Of a stretch of 64,000 nucleotides of DNA, positions 1 through 12,112 are shown in pieces; within the stretch, counting starts at the first letter, position 1; each line of letters begins with the position of its first letter. Where the stretch lies: NCBI RefSeq assembly GCF_026212465.1, contig NC_080058.1, forward strand, positions 8,634,485-8,698,484, written 5' to 3'. The notes below the pieces were generated by a model that was not told where the DNA came from, did no database searches, and saw nothing but the letters and a program-made list of their open reading frames with translations. The stretch is from Amaranthus tricolor. Lineage: Eukaryota > Streptophyta > Magnoliopsida > Caryophyllales > Amaranthaceae. A program made the position numbers and the translations under genes.

Positions 1-800
1 CTCTCATGTTAGGCGCTTATAACTTTCACATTTGAAATTGGTTGCAGTTGTCAATCTTATTAATCGTTGTCTCCACTAGTTGTAGAGCTAAGCAAGGCAT
101 TCTGGCCTCCAAGCTCAACAAGAGACTATCAGGCTCGAACGAGCAGCAGATTTAGGCGGCCTACTGCTATTCTATGTGCTGCTGCCTCGTTTCACACTTG
201 ATTCCTAGTTGCCCTATCGTTTTGTACTATAAATACCTCACTTTTAGATCTTTGTTAGTAAGACAAAAGTCTCGTTGTCTCCATCTAGTAGAGCGAAGCA
301 AGGCATTCCGGCCTCCAAGCTCAACAAGAGGCTGTCAGGCTCGAACGAGCTGCAAGTATAGGTGGCCTATTGGTGTTCTATGTGTTGCTGCCTCGTTTCA
401 CACTGATTTCCTAGCTGCCCTATTATTTTGTACTATAAATACCTCACTTTTAGGTCTTTGTTAGTAGGCCAAAAGTCACATTGTAAAGTCCTTCTTGCTT
501 AATTTATTTACCACTAGCTCCTATCTAAGTCATCAAATATCTATTGTAATTCTCTCAAGTTTGTACTTTGTCCTTTAAACACAAAGTTAATACTATTCTA
601 GCTATATATATGGTGGATGTAGCCTTTATTTAGTGAACCGCCTTAAATCTTGTGTTGTTTATTATTTGTCCATTTTATCATCTATTATACTCTTATATTT
701 TTGGTTCATATACTCATACACACTACAGACACTCATTCTAAACTCAACTTTTTATCTTTGGTGTGTGTGAATCACTCTCATTTCACATTTTAATGTGTTG
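1..800 (+). mobile_element. LTR-retrotransposon LTR-like fragment at window edge
   Basis: No coding sequence. It holds promoter-like blocks with TATAAATA at 228-235 and 434-441. Downstream (about 600-680) is text of the kind found in the R/U5 part of Copia-type LTRs (gtgaaccgccttaaatcttg). The left end lies outside the window and no right end, primer-binding site or target duplication was found, so boundaries are approximate. Calling it an LTR is inference from promoter layout and composition. It could instead be the upstream region of an unrelated gene. Confidence 0.4.
65..478 (+). repeat. Tandem duplication of a ~206-bp promoter block
   Basis: Two head-to-tail units start at 65 and 273, each opening with cgttgtctcca. 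They share most of their length: the gcaaggcattc block, a ctcgaacgagc palindrome, a gctgcctcgtttcacac block, a TATAAATA box and a tttgttagta tail. Divergence is modest. Each unit therefore carries its own TATA box, about 206 bp apart. Confidence 0.8.
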
Positions 801-943
801 CTTACTCTCTGGCTTTGGCTATGAAACTGTTCTTAAAGAGGGTTTAAGCTTTTTCTAAATGTTATTGGCCCTATTTTAGTAAATAGCTTTTAAATTAACT
901 TTTGACTTTTAACATGTTGACCCACTTTATTTATCACATTTAT

Positions 944-1447
944 GGTTATTAAAATCACGATTCTGATTTACGATTGTACGATTTTACGATTCAAAAAAAA
1001 GCGAGCGATTCGAACTGTAAATAGAATCGTAAGTTGGTAGAATCTTACGATTTTAATTAAAATAAAATTTATAGAGCTAGAACCATAACACAATTCTACA
1101 ACATATCCTACGATTTAATTCTACAAATTTATTCTTAATTTTTTTATTTTTCTTATGTACCAACTTTTCTTATAATTTAACGATCCATCATCATATTATA
1201 ATTTAAAAAAATAAATTTCTTCATCGGTAAGAATATTTAAACTAGTTATTAAATATTTTTCTATTTTATTCTTAGAAATGAAGTGAATAAAACTTTTATT
1301 TAATAAACTTAAACTTTTAAGATGAATAATTATGACTAGATAGTAAATTTAAGTTTATTGTAGAATCTTACGATTATACGATTCAATTCTACCGACTCGA
1401 TTCCATAAACCAAAACGATTCTAAGTAGAATCCCAATTTTAATAACC
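944..1447. repeat. MITE-like element with GGTTATTAAAAT ends
   Basis: The left end starts ggttattaaaat followed by a cgattct motif. The right end is the reverse complement (attttaataacc, with gattct motifs just inside). The interior is AT-rich and carries many degenerate acgatt/aatcgt repeats on both strands. No coding potential. No convincing target-site duplication was found in the flanks, so the superfamily is open. Confidence 0.55.
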
Positions 1448-2158
1448 GATAGTATTATTCAGCAAGTATGACGGATTGATTATCCACTCCAACCTGAATC
1501 ATTTTTCAGTACTCCCGAACGACATTATTAGTCAATCACCCAAGTGGTCCCACATTTTACAATAACATGAATTTGCAGGTAACATCCCCTTACAACTCAC
1601 AACCCAGTGAAAATAAATTAATCTCAAAGTTCCACCTAACATTTGCAATAAACTCAACCTGTAGATGGTGGAGTGAGCAAAATGCAAAACAACAAAAATA
1701 GTCTTCCCATTTTTTTTTTAGTACGAACTTACTTCTCCCTATTCCTGGAAATAGGTTCCTTATTTTAGCAGATTTAAGGATTTTTCCTTCTCACAAAATA
1801 ATCAGTGTGATGAAGAGAATCTTCCTCATCAAAGCAAAATCAATGGGATGATTTCTAAATCAAAAAAAAAGGAGAAAAAGGCCTAAAATTTAAAGAACAA
1901 ATCCCAAAAGAATAAGAATCTTAGTTTTGGGCAAATTAATTGCCTATTAGATGGGCGTAACTGTAAAGGAACAAATAAATCAATTAGTGTTCCACCTATG
2001 GAAGACATGAAACCCAAACTTTCAAGTCATGATGATCACTTCTACTATCGCCATGCATTTTAAGTAGAAAACATTTACACCAGGCAGAAACTCATACTAT
2101 ATGTACAATTTACAGAAAGGAAGGAAACTTGTGTGAAGGTGATCAGCAATTGCAGCTA
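1448..2158. other. 3' flank of the ATG18a-like gene
   Basis: Low-complexity AT-rich sequence between the MITE and the stop codon of the minus-strand ATG18a-like gene. The part next to 2158 should be its 3' UTR. No other gene or clear repeat was seen. Confidence 0.4.
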
Positions 2159-5100
2159 TCAGCAGGGCGCAGGCTCTTCTGTTTCGGGATTCAAGAAATT
2201 TCGGTATTCCAGTTGCTTCATCTCTCCCCCAGCTATGGGATCAAAACTACATCGGTAGAAGCTGCATTCAAACAAATCCCATCAATCAGGTTATGTAGTT
2301 TCAAAGAGGGAAAACGTCCAAAAATAATCATCATAAACATGGGAAGTTGCATTTGTTAGCGTTGAGGTATTAGTAGTAGTACTGCATTTCATAGGTGACA
2401 TTTTTTTTGGGGGGGGGGGGGGGGGGAGCATTAAGGTGTTTTCCTTCCAAGTCTTAGCAATGTTAAAAAAGAATTGGTTAGTACAAAATGTGACGGAATT
2501 CTTCCTTTCAATTCCGTTCCCTCCATTTTCCTCTCTTTTCGTTTAGGTATCCAAATGATCAAAAGAGCAGCCCTCCATTCATTAGCATGAAAGAGTTGCT
2601 TAGCAAACCAAATCCTTAAATATCTGCCGTTTTCTGATTCTCAGCAATATTACAAGAGAAACACACAGAGCATGGAATCAAGGTCTAAGTGATGAAGTCT
2701 AAAGCTCAATTTATACCCGTTTTTTCTTATCAGTTGCATCTAAAAATCAACACTATCAAAAAAGTTTAAACAAAAACTAGAGAATCTAATAAAATTTTGA
2801 TAGGTAGAGAGACTGATAAGCGTTTTACTACAGTCCTGGAGAGGACAGAAATGAAGATTCAACATTAAGAAATACTAATATAAAAGTATATCTCCAATTT
2901 GAAAAAAAACTAATTGTATAGCTACTAGGCTGTCCATGACTCTAAACATCAACTAAGATATCAAGAGTCAAGACTGCATATTTAGGATAGAAAATTAGAT
3001 GACATCAAATATTTTTCACAGGGAAACCAGCACCTATATCAGATGAAATCAATGGAACATAGCATGCAAATTCAAAATAATAAATGGAACATAGCATGCA
3101 AATGAAATCAAAATTTTGAAATCCATCTTTTACCTTCCATTCATTCCCACTATCAAAACAGTGTTCTCTTGTTGGCTAAATGAAACGATGTACTGAGTGC
3201 CTTCTTGCAAGTGAAACTGGGCCATCGACCATTCTGAGCTAAAATATTTGGGCAGTACACCTGCAATAACAGATGAAACAAGATCACAAAGAGAAAATCG
3301 AGCGTTGTATTTAAATTGGGGTCACTTTCAATGCAGATAGTCTAGATAACACAGCAAGGCTTCAGAATTCATAACATTACAAGTCCACCATACCAATAGT
3401 AGTCTTTACTTCCATAGTCGTTGTTAAGAGGTATGTTAAGAATAATGAAAGAAAGTTCAAAGGTTTACTCATATTATAATGTGCCCTGTTATTTGTGATT
3501 GCCTGCAATATCAATTTGGGCTATTATATGAATAGAGCATTGCTCCCTGTGTCGATTTATTTCATCCACCTTTCTCGATTGCTGTTTGCTCCCACAATAT
3601 ATTTTAGTATTTTTACTCCAACTGCATTCGGATAAATTTTTGGAAAATTTCACGTGGTAGCGTCGAACTTTTATGAAATGCCAGTGGTAGCACTTTTGTA
3701 AGATTTTTCCACATAGTAGCATCCAGTTTATGCCTTATCTAACTGCCGTAGCATTTTCCGTTAAATTCTTGTCAATTTCCGTTTAATTCACAATTTTAAC
3801 GTTTCTACCCTTATTAAATGTTGGTTGTTGTCTTTATAATTTGCCCTAAACATTTAAGAGCGTTGATGAATTAAACGTCAAAATGGTGAATTAAACATTT
3901 CAGAGCATAAAAATAGTTTTGGGTAAGTTATAAAGACAACAACCAACACTTAATAAAGGTAGAAACGTCAAAATGGTGAATTAAACGGAAATTAACGAAA
4001 ATTTAACGGAAAATACTACGATAGTTAGATAAGGCATAAACTGGATGCTACCATGTGGAAAAATCTTACAAAAGTGCTACAACTGGCATTTCATAAAAGT
4101 TCGATGCTACCATGTGGAATTTTCCCTAAATTTTTTAACTGTTCTATCTCTACCTAAAGTGATATATTGGTTCATGTAGTCGATTATGGCATTGTTTTTG
4201 TTGTATCTCCTACAAATCTCCCCTACCACAATTGACAATACCACTCTAATAGTCTAAGAAGCCAAAAAGATGCAAACTAATGGGTACAGTTACAGTATTC
4301 CTCAAGGCTTTTTTTTGGATTACAAGGTAGATCGAGGGAAGGAGAGGGGTAAGTGAGATTCGATCCCAGGACCTTGCCTGGGAAAAACGATACTTGCTCC
4401 TACTGACAATATTCCTTAAGGCTTGATTACTCATTTTGCGGCTCCAAATGTCTGCAACTTCTTCACTTTGATTTGAATGTTATATCTTACTAACCACTAC
4501 ATTTTTCCGTTCTATTACTACTCCAAATTCTCTTAATATTCTTCACATTTTAGCCTTGGCACAAAAATAGAAGCATTGTAGATGTGATATTTTTTATATT
4601 GATCTATAGAAAAAGCGTGATATTTTTTATACTGATCTATAGAGAAAGCATAGATAAAAGGTTCATGTGATGAAGAAAGAGTATCAAGGGACAATGACAA
4701 ATACATATTAAATGTATGAAATATCCTTTTCTGCTTCCACGCTTACCAAAAACTTGTCCAGGAACCATTTTTTCCTCCAAAATATCAGCAATCAAATAAA
4801 TAATCAGGAAGGAGAATATATCATACTCCTATAGACCTTGTCTTATACACACGAATAATATAGCTCAAAAGACATTAATAAGGATTTAGGACCACCAAGC
4901 AGACAGCACCATTAACTCTTTAACGTAAAGGGAATAAGGACTGTGTGTAAGCATGGTAACACCATATATCGCTTTCAGTGTATTTGTATCTCTACAAGAG
5001 CATTCAGCAGCAAGGATAAGAATGATACCCTTCATAAAAGAGATGGATGATACAGGGGAACGTGGAGAATTTGGTTGCTCAGGTGGACTCTGCAACCCAC

Positions 5101-7649
5101 TGTTCCCCGAAGATCCGGAATCAAGCTTCAGGTTGAAAACATGAATAGTTCCCCTATCACTAGAAGCTGCTAGCCATCGTGCATTAGAAGAGAAAGCTAG
5201 GCTCTGTATCTCTGCTCTGTCAGTACCCCTTCTAACCTATGATATTAGATACCAAGCAAAAATTTCAAGACAAAATCGCAACATCAACACTAAATATAAA
5301 ACATACAGGAAAAAAATGATGTATATTGTATACTGTCACACATCAGCAACATACATGTAAGTAACGCTATTAATAGTGTGATTCACAAAAGCCAATGTGA
5401 AACTTATCAAATCTAACACAGCACCACACCATTACTTCAATGATCTTAAGTGGCTCTCATCTAGTTGGAGTTTGAAAACAGAGGGAAATTTATAAAATGC
5501 AGATACTAAGCTCACACGTTACTAAAATTTCAAAGAGACCTCCCTATTATTTATTGTTCCCTTTCTTCCACCTCCTCACCTGCTAGCTTTCCACTTTTGA
5601 CAAGCCTGAATTCCAGAAAGGCAGAGTCATAATTCATTAGCATAGATAGAGGAGTTCCTTATCTCAGTACTAGGGTGAAGGTGGCCAATGGCATAAGTGC
5701 TTCTATCACTTTTTACGGGTAGAGTCTGCTATTTTTCAATAAGCCCAAAGTGAAGGAGCTTTTTACGGAGAAAGGCCAAGAGAGGAGGAATCTGGGCTAG
5801 TGGCACAAACGGAAAGTTGGATATAAGCATAGATAAGCTCCAATTTGTACCAGATACCAAAATTATATTATTCAAGGAATTCAAGAAACAAGGTTCGTTT
5901 ACAAAAAATCAAATCCAAGCTCACCTTTGCAAAGCAAAACCAATATACTCATGCTTGATTGAAACCATACACACATGTGCATTATAATTATCCTTTACAA
6001 CATTATTCTAAACCACTTTAACTACAAAAAAGGAAGCATTTAAATTGTTTTACAAAGTGCAGCCGTAACTACACCCAAAATGTCTATCAGCTCAATTTGT
6101 ATCTATTTTTGAAAGGAAAGATTTTTGGATTCTATAATGATGAGAAAAGATGTAGAAAAATGAAGAGAAAACAAAGTATGAACAAGCAACAAAAAAAATG
6201 AAACTTTACGGCACTAGAAATCGTGGACACCTCCCCGTCAAATGAGATTATACTTCATCAAAGATTAATACCACTCACAATCTAACTCTCTCACTATAGC
6301 TCAAACTTCAGTCCTTTAATGGAGTACACATAGTAATACAAAAGACACTCGAAGTCTCTCCTAACCCTATTTCTCTCTTAGAAATAGCTACCACACTTAA
6401 ACTAATGCTTTATTTGGCCTCTTAAATAGTCCTCCACAAATACACGAGCATCCAAGCTGCTCATTGACCATTGTCTGTCTCCTACTACTGGTCTGTTCAA
6501 GGCAGTCCGTTTTCTTGCTTCATTCAAGCGCTCAATGCTCATGAATCCACACCCCAATGCACACCCACAATCTCCCTCTATTGTGTGTGCCATGGTTTGA
6601 GCTACAATGTGATCAATATCATCTCAAACACAAGGTGATTTGGCTCTTGTTCCAGCAACTCTTCACTAACATACAAAACCTACCGGCTCAACTTAATATC
6701 ATGATGCATGTTCAAATCCTTTTTCATATTAATACAATCATATTAATACGTGATCGGTGATCTCAATTCCAAACAAAAATTATAAATGTTGCCAATTCCC
6801 CTATACGAATTCTTAATTCACTCAAAATGAATAAGATAGCACTAAGCAATCAAAACAACAAACTTCACCAAAAAGTACAGCAAAATCAAAATGAAAAAAG
6901 CAAAATAAAGACTAAAAAAGAGGAAATTTTACCTCTTGCAACAAAGAACCATCCAACGTATTAAAAACCCTAACCAAAGTACCTTTACTGCTAGCAGTAG
7001 CAACCAACCTACCATCCAAAGTCAAAGCCATAGAAGCAATCCTAGAATCATGAGCCATAATAAACTTAGTCTTTTTAATCTGATAATGCTCAACCCTAAT
7101 CTGTCCTTTTTGTATCCCAGGACAAGCCAAAACCATGGAATTAGCCAAACACGAAACCTCACACAAACCCTTAGGATTAGAAACCGTCTCAATTTGATGC
7201 AAAAGCTTCAAATCAGCAAAATTATAGACAAAAATCTTATTCAAAAGAGCGACAATGATTCGATCACGTCGAAGACGAACAGACTTAACATCGGAACGAA
7301 ATGAGAGTTCACCTATACAGCAACAACGGTGATCATCCCAAAGCATAACTTTATGAGGTGGGAATTGAGGGTTCGGACCACCACCAACAAGTGCAAGTAT
7401 ATTGCAGCGGAAGAGCATATGAACAAAGGAGAGAGAGTGGGAGAAAGTTCGATTGAAGATTGGACGAAATGGGTTTGTGTTGAATATTAGGAAACCGGAA
7501 GATGTGGCGGCGGAGAAACAGGTTGAATCTTGGTTGAAGGACACGGATAGAAGTTCTTGAGGCGGCGATGGTAAAATCGGCGATTGTTCCTGCGGCGGTG
7601 ACTGCGACTGCGACTGCGGCTGCGGTTGCGGCGGTGATGAAGTGGGCAT
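2159..7649 (-). CDS. ATG18A: Autophagy protein ATG18a-like (PROPPIN, WD40 beta-propeller)
   Basis: Four exons on the minus strand: 7649-6933, 5236-5029, 3260-3134 and 2261-2159. They sum to 1155 nt, giving 384 aa and a TGA stop, with GT-AG introns and phases that close. ATG18 proteins bind PI3P on the growing autophagosome membrane, with ATG2, and are needed for autophagy under starvation and stress. Seen: a Pro/Gln-rich N-terminus, then propeller blades with [21 protein letters not shown] and [16 protein letters not shown], then [13 protein letters not shown]. The phosphoinositide-binding RRG motif spans the exon 1/2 junction as [10 protein letters not shown]. The C-terminus has [12 protein letters not shown] and FYRCSFDP. 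Family consensus is (L/F)RRG; the Val here matches my memory of plant ATG18a. Slightly shorter than Arabidopsis ATG18a (about 425 aa, recalled). Introns 1 and 2 are about 1.7-1.8 kb, and intron 2 contains two transposons. Confidence 0.94.
2401..2426. repeat. T8-G18 homopolymer tract in ATG18a-like intron 3
   Basis: Eight T followed by 18 G on the plus strand, so the transcript carries C18 followed by A8. It lies between exon 4 (2261) and exon 3 (3134). Long G runs are rare in this AT-rich window. Confidence 0.9.
3642..4126. mobile_element. Foldback (Mutator-like) element in ATG18a-like intron 2
   Basis: A 485-bp near-palindrome with arms of about 200 bp (3642-3840 and 3910-4126). Shared blocks include tggtagc, ttttatgaaatgcca, ggataaggcataaactg-type and caaccaacaac motifs. 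The element is flanked by identical 9-bp copies of TAAATTTTT at 3633-3641 and 4127-4135. A 9-bp duplication with long inverted ends is the hallmark of Mutator-like foldback elements. It has no ORF, so it depended on transposase supplied in trans. Confidence 0.85.
4292..4424 (-). mobile_element. Short tRNA-derived SINE with target-site duplication
   Basis: On the minus strand a body of about 95 bp contains GATCGAATC (plus-strand 4357-4365), which fits the pol III B-box consensus GWTCRANNC. An upstream A-box-like stretch (agtaggagcaagtatc) precedes it, and it ends in A8. It is flanked by 19-bp direct repeats at 4292-4310 and 4406-4424 with two mismatches. The A tail next to the repeat, the B box and the long duplication together indicate retroposition by L1-type machinery. 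It lies inside ATG18a-like intron 2, in the gene's own orientation. Confidence 0.75.
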
Positions 7650-7885
7650 GGTGCAAGATGATGAGTTTGAAAGTGAATTAGTAGAAGAGTCTAGAAGAAA
7701 GGTAAATCGAATTGGGGGAATTTTCTGGGTGATTGATGGATGATTGAATTTGAAGGAGGAAGATGAACAAAGAGAAGGAGACTTGGCGAAGGTGATGATG
7801 AGATGAGTCCAAAACGTGAAGCAATCAATGTCAATATATATATTTCTTTTTCTTGAAAAAAAAAAAAGAAATCAACCTCAAGAAG
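7650..7885 (-). promoter_or_regulatory. 5' UTR and proximal promoter of the ATG18a-like gene
   Basis: Sequence between the start codon at 7649 and the hAT-like end at 7886. An alternating AT run (atatatat, about 7837-7846) roughly 190 bp upstream of the ATG could hold the TATA element. No transcript data are available, so the start site is not placed. Confidence 0.35.
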
Positions 7886-8400
7886 TAGGGCTGGCAAAAG
7901 CTGACCCGACCTGCTAATCTGATCTGAAACCGATCCGAAATTAGCGAGTTTGGGTTTAGATTTTTGACCCAATTAATTAAATGGGTCAACCCGACCTAAT
8001 CTGTTTATTAAATGGGTTAGGTTCAGGTTGAATATTTAAACCCGAAAAAAACCTGTTTAACCCATTTATTAAATGGGTCAATCAGGTCACGTCAACCCAT
8101 ATTTAACCCATTTATTAACTCATTGAAAATTTTAAATAAAGTCATAAAATCATAATTCAATAATATATCAGATATATTGATATACATCCTCCTCACTTCC
8201 TCTGTTTGCTGTTTTGTTGCGACATAAACCCTACATATTTGTTCAGACCTACCGCCTCCTCCTCACTTCCTCTTCTCCTTCCTCTTCTCTCCTTTGTGCG
8301 ATTCTGCGACCTACCGCCTACAACTTCAGACCTTCTCCTTCCTCTTCTCGCCGGTAGCTTCTTCTTTTCTCCTTCATCTTCTCTGCGGCACCAAGGTAAG
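7886..8400 (+). mobile_element. hAT-like left end followed by a 5'-UTR-like exon
   Basis: Starts tagggctggcaaaagctgacc, resembling ends of plant hAT elements, and continues with many (a)cccatttattaaatgggt and cccgacc repeats to about 8120, typical of hAT subterminal repeats. From about 8185 a CT-rich stretch (ctcctcacttcctc, ccttctccttcctcttctc) ends in caccaag|gtaagt at 8390-8402, a strong splice-donor match. This looks like the promoter and leader of an autonomous element, but no transposase follows. The sequence runs into another repeat near 8560. No right end was found. Confidence 0.4.
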
Positions 8401-8559
8401 TATTATTAGACAAGAAGTCAAGATTGGGTTTCTTTTTTCACTTTGTAAAGGGTTTACTCTTTTATTTTTAGAACTATTTTCTAGTAAGTATTTGTGTTTA
8501 CTCTTCTATTTTTCGAACGCAAATTCTTGTGACATTAATTCTAATCGGGTCGGCTTATT

Positions 8560-8748
8560 ATATATTTGTTAAAATATTATAAGTACGTATTAAGAATGAT
8601 GTAAATAGATATTTAAGATATTGAAAATAGACATTAAGGATATACTAAATAAGCATTAAGTATAATATAAGGCATTAAAAATACGATAAGTAGACATCAA
8701 TCTTTAATTGGTTGGACTTAAGATATGTCTCTCAAAAGACTAGCTATT
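8560..8748 (+). repeat. Family-A dispersed repeat with ~22-bp internal tandem repeats (copy 1)
   Basis: Contains consecutive degenerate units of the form ta(g)(a/g)cattaagaatacgataag, then ctttaattggttggactt and a terminal tgtctctcaaaagactagct. Closely similar copies lie at 14465-14735, 20550-20776 and, inverted, at 30199-30460. The left palindromic end is missing here. Confidence 0.65.
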
Positions 8749-11612
8749 TTTAGAATTTTTTTTTATCAAAATATTGGCCAAATCCCACAATTAACCAAAA
8801 AGTCCAAAACTTATAAAATGTTTCAAGATAAAAATCATATTGCCTTGTACTTCAGTTTCTGTGAATAGTATCCTCTTAAGAAAACTCAAGAATCACTCCA
8901 CACGTAAATTGAAATGCGTATCAATCTCCACATCACTGATGGAGCTAAGTCTAAGCAACTTACAACATCTCTAATACAAGTACGATATAAACCATTAATT
9001 TTGACTCTAGTATGTTAAGAAGAACAACCACCATTTTTCACCCATTTTTTAACCTATTTCGTTATGATAACTCACTTCCATTAATTCCTTATGGTTCCAT
9101 GATGGTAACTATATTTGTAGCAATATTTTTAAAGTACCATGAGGTAGAGAATCCGCCGTTCTCAAAGAAAGCATCTTTTGAAAATTTTGTTGCCTTAATT
9201 CACTATTGAGCCTTGACTTATGATGATTGTCGTTACCTTTTGGTGTTTGATTGTTGTATTTCCTCATTTTCATTAGGGTCGCCAGCTTTTTCATTACGTC
9301 CTCACCCTTTATATGTAACAACTCGAATTACCATTAACTAAGTAAACAGGGTCATCACAGGGTTTATTTTCCATAAACCTAAATCTCAATTCCAAAGTCA
9401 CCAATTCTAAAATATAGCTAAATTAGTTAATTCTCAAACCAAACATCTAACTAATACAATGTAATCATAAAAGTCATTCTAAAAGTCCACTATAACAACA
9501 CAACCAAGTCTATTATACATTTACCAAAAACCTAATACAATATTACAACTTCTCACGAACTCAGCTCAATATAACATCCATGGAACTCTAATCAACTCCG
9601 CTAACCCATCGTTCTCGACCGGTTCCGATCTGTAAACAAACTAAAAAAATTAGAAACAACATAGGGTCAGATTAAACCGAATGAGAAGTAACAATCTAAA
9701 ACAACAATACACAGTAATTCAAATAATAGGTTTAAAATCAATATTAGTTTCCTAGATTTGTATTTTTTTTCATTGGATAGTATTAATGAAATTTGACTGA
9801 TTTGTATTTTTTACACTTATCATATTTACAAATGTATATTTTCGGAAAAACTTATATATTAATGGATGCAATAAATCACAATTATTCCAATTACACAGTT
9901 GTATATAAATGCACTGTTTAAAACATTATAATGAGAAATATATGATATACTGCATAGAACATTATATATTGTCTGATAAAATTCTAGAATTATACTGCGT
10001 AGAAAATTATACTGCAAAACAAATTACATTTATTCCAGTGTAATTGGAATTACACAAAATTATAATATAAGATTACACTGTGTATTAAATAATACAACAA
10101 TTTAAGAAATTACTTAAAATACATAATAGCCCCCTTTTCCATCAATTGTTATTTAAAACTAAAATGACTTAAAATTAAATTAATTGATCATTAAAATCAT
10201 TCATTTATATTGTTAGACTACCATAATTACAATTTTGAATTTTAGGAAAAACGTGAAGTATGGTTTGCAATCTAAAATTTCATTAAAATATTAGTGTATT
10301 TAAAAATTTATACATTGCACGAGTTTTTATCCTAATAAACTTAAATAATGAATAATGCCAATAATTATAATGTAGCAATTATTTCAAAATCGAACGAGTT
10401 GAAGTATACTTCTTCCGTTCCATATTAGTTGTAACATTGACAAAAGTGACACTATTCATTCATCATTTTTAATTTGTGATTAATTTTTAATCTATAGGTT
10501 AAGATATAGTCAATTGAAATTTTGTTTGATTCGTCTCATTGTAAAGATTATAATTTTTATTATATATAATTAAATATATTAAGAATTAAATTTATACATT
10601 AAACAAAAATTACTATTTAAACCTTAAATTGACAGGAAATGTTAGGTTAAATTTGTTGATCACTCTTATAAAGGCTAAAGCTACTGTTGATTGATATGAT
10701 TATGCTTCTATTGAAATTTGAAGCCATTGTTCATGATGCTTATGCTACTATTGAAGCTATATTAGATAATTCAAATGGACGATTTACATTTTGAAGAAAA
10801 AGGTTATGAGAGATTTTATTATAATAATTGCATTTATTGATTAGCTATGAATAATTTTAATTTTAATTGGTATTTGATTAGAATAAACTCGAGTAATCGA
10901 ATGATCTGTTATAGTATGAAATTTAAAAAAAGAGTATGCTAAAAAATAATTTAAAATTAGAGAAAAATTTTGAAAATTTACATAAAAAGTTTTGAATAGT
11001 AAAAAAAATGAGAATTTTTTATTCAACATTTTATTTTATATTTCTTTTTTTTTTAAATAAAACTTGCTATAGCAAGTTTATCGGGTTTATTCCAGACAAA
11101 TACCCATAACGTTTGAATTATTAATGGTTAACCAATAAGTGAAATAATTGTAGTGAAATTATGAAAAAAATCTTATTTTTCATATCATCGCATGTTCACA
11201 TGTTTTCATAATACTCCCTCCTTTTCACCACAAGTATTCCATTTATTTTTTGGATACTATTCATCTTTTACTCTTAATTTGTATTTTATTATTAATCTAT
11301 AATTTAAAATATAGTTAAGCGGAATCTTTGTTGATTCGTCTCAATGCAAGGATTATTCATATTAACTCTACATAATCTTTAATAATGCGCAATTAGAAAT
11401 ATTAATAATTGAATAAGTATATTAAATAAAGTGCATAAAGCAAATAAAACACTTATGATAAAAAGTATTTATTTTTTTCATAATTTCTAGTTATGTATCA
11501 CAAACGAACTGAACCGTGAAAATGTGTGTTTGTGCATGTAATCAATATATGTAGCCATGTAAGATGTACTTGAAAATTATGTAATTTGACCTAAATGCTA
11601 TAAATTTTAATA
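8749..11612. other. AT-rich intergenic sequence with decayed repeats
   Basis: No gene found. About 9310-9720 begins ataacaactcg-like and reads as retroelement-type non-coding sequence (low confidence). About 9870-10110 holds several ccaattacac/gtgtaattgg inverted motifs. A one-sided Stowaway-like end (cttcttccgttccatattag) starts near 10408. About 10840-11100, with the phrase cttgctatagcaag, resembles sequence near 63130-63260. Confidence 0.5.
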
Positions 11613-11825
11613 CTCCCCTCCTTATTATAGAGAATGAGAAATTTTCTTATTGGGTCAATTTAATGAAAATGTCTCATTTTTATTTTTGTCATTCTTTTTA
11701 CCCTTGCTACAACAATACAATAACACATAAATATTAAGTTTTCCACCCACTTTTAACCAGTCCCTCACCCCTTTTTAATTTTGGTGCAAAACTCAAATAT
11801 CTCATTCTCTATGAATAGGAGGGAG
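11613..11825. mobile_element. Stowaway-type MITE
   Basis: 213 bp between TA dinucleotides (11611-11612 and 11826-11827). Terminal inverted repeats of about 30 bp start ctcccctccttattatagag and end in the complement, ctctatgaataggagggag. AT-rich, no ORF. The TA duplication and CTCCCTCC ends are diagnostic of Stowaway/Tc1-mariner MITEs. Confidence 0.88.
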
Positions 11826-11872
11826 TATTTAACAACTATAATTCATAAAAATCATAAACTTTAATACTACTA

Positions 11873-12112
11873 CTTTCTCCGTTTTATTATACTTGTTACA
11901 TTTGACCTTTTATGCAATCCAATGCGATATTTTGTTCATTTATATGTCGAATTATACACATTTAAAAATTATAAAAAATTCATATTATGAAAATATGCGA
12001 TTTAAAAATTTAAATAAGATCCCACTTAACTATATTTTTACTTACATATTAGTCACAATATATAAAATAAATTTAAACAATAAATAATACCAAAAATAAA
12101 ATATAGCAAGTA
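11873..12112. mobile_element. Stowaway-like MITE, right end eroded
   Basis: The left end is TA then ctttctccgttttattatac. The interior has ttatgcaatccaatgcgata and ttcatttatatgtcgaatta, the same phrases as the MITE at 12644-12897. The right end decays near agcaagtattt without a clean terminal repeat. Confidence 0.6.

Noticed and set aside
6402..6593. 63-codon minus-strand open frame in ATG18a-like intron 1
   Set aside because: Does not fit between exons 1 and 2, whose junction already restores the conserved VRRG motif. No known similarity.
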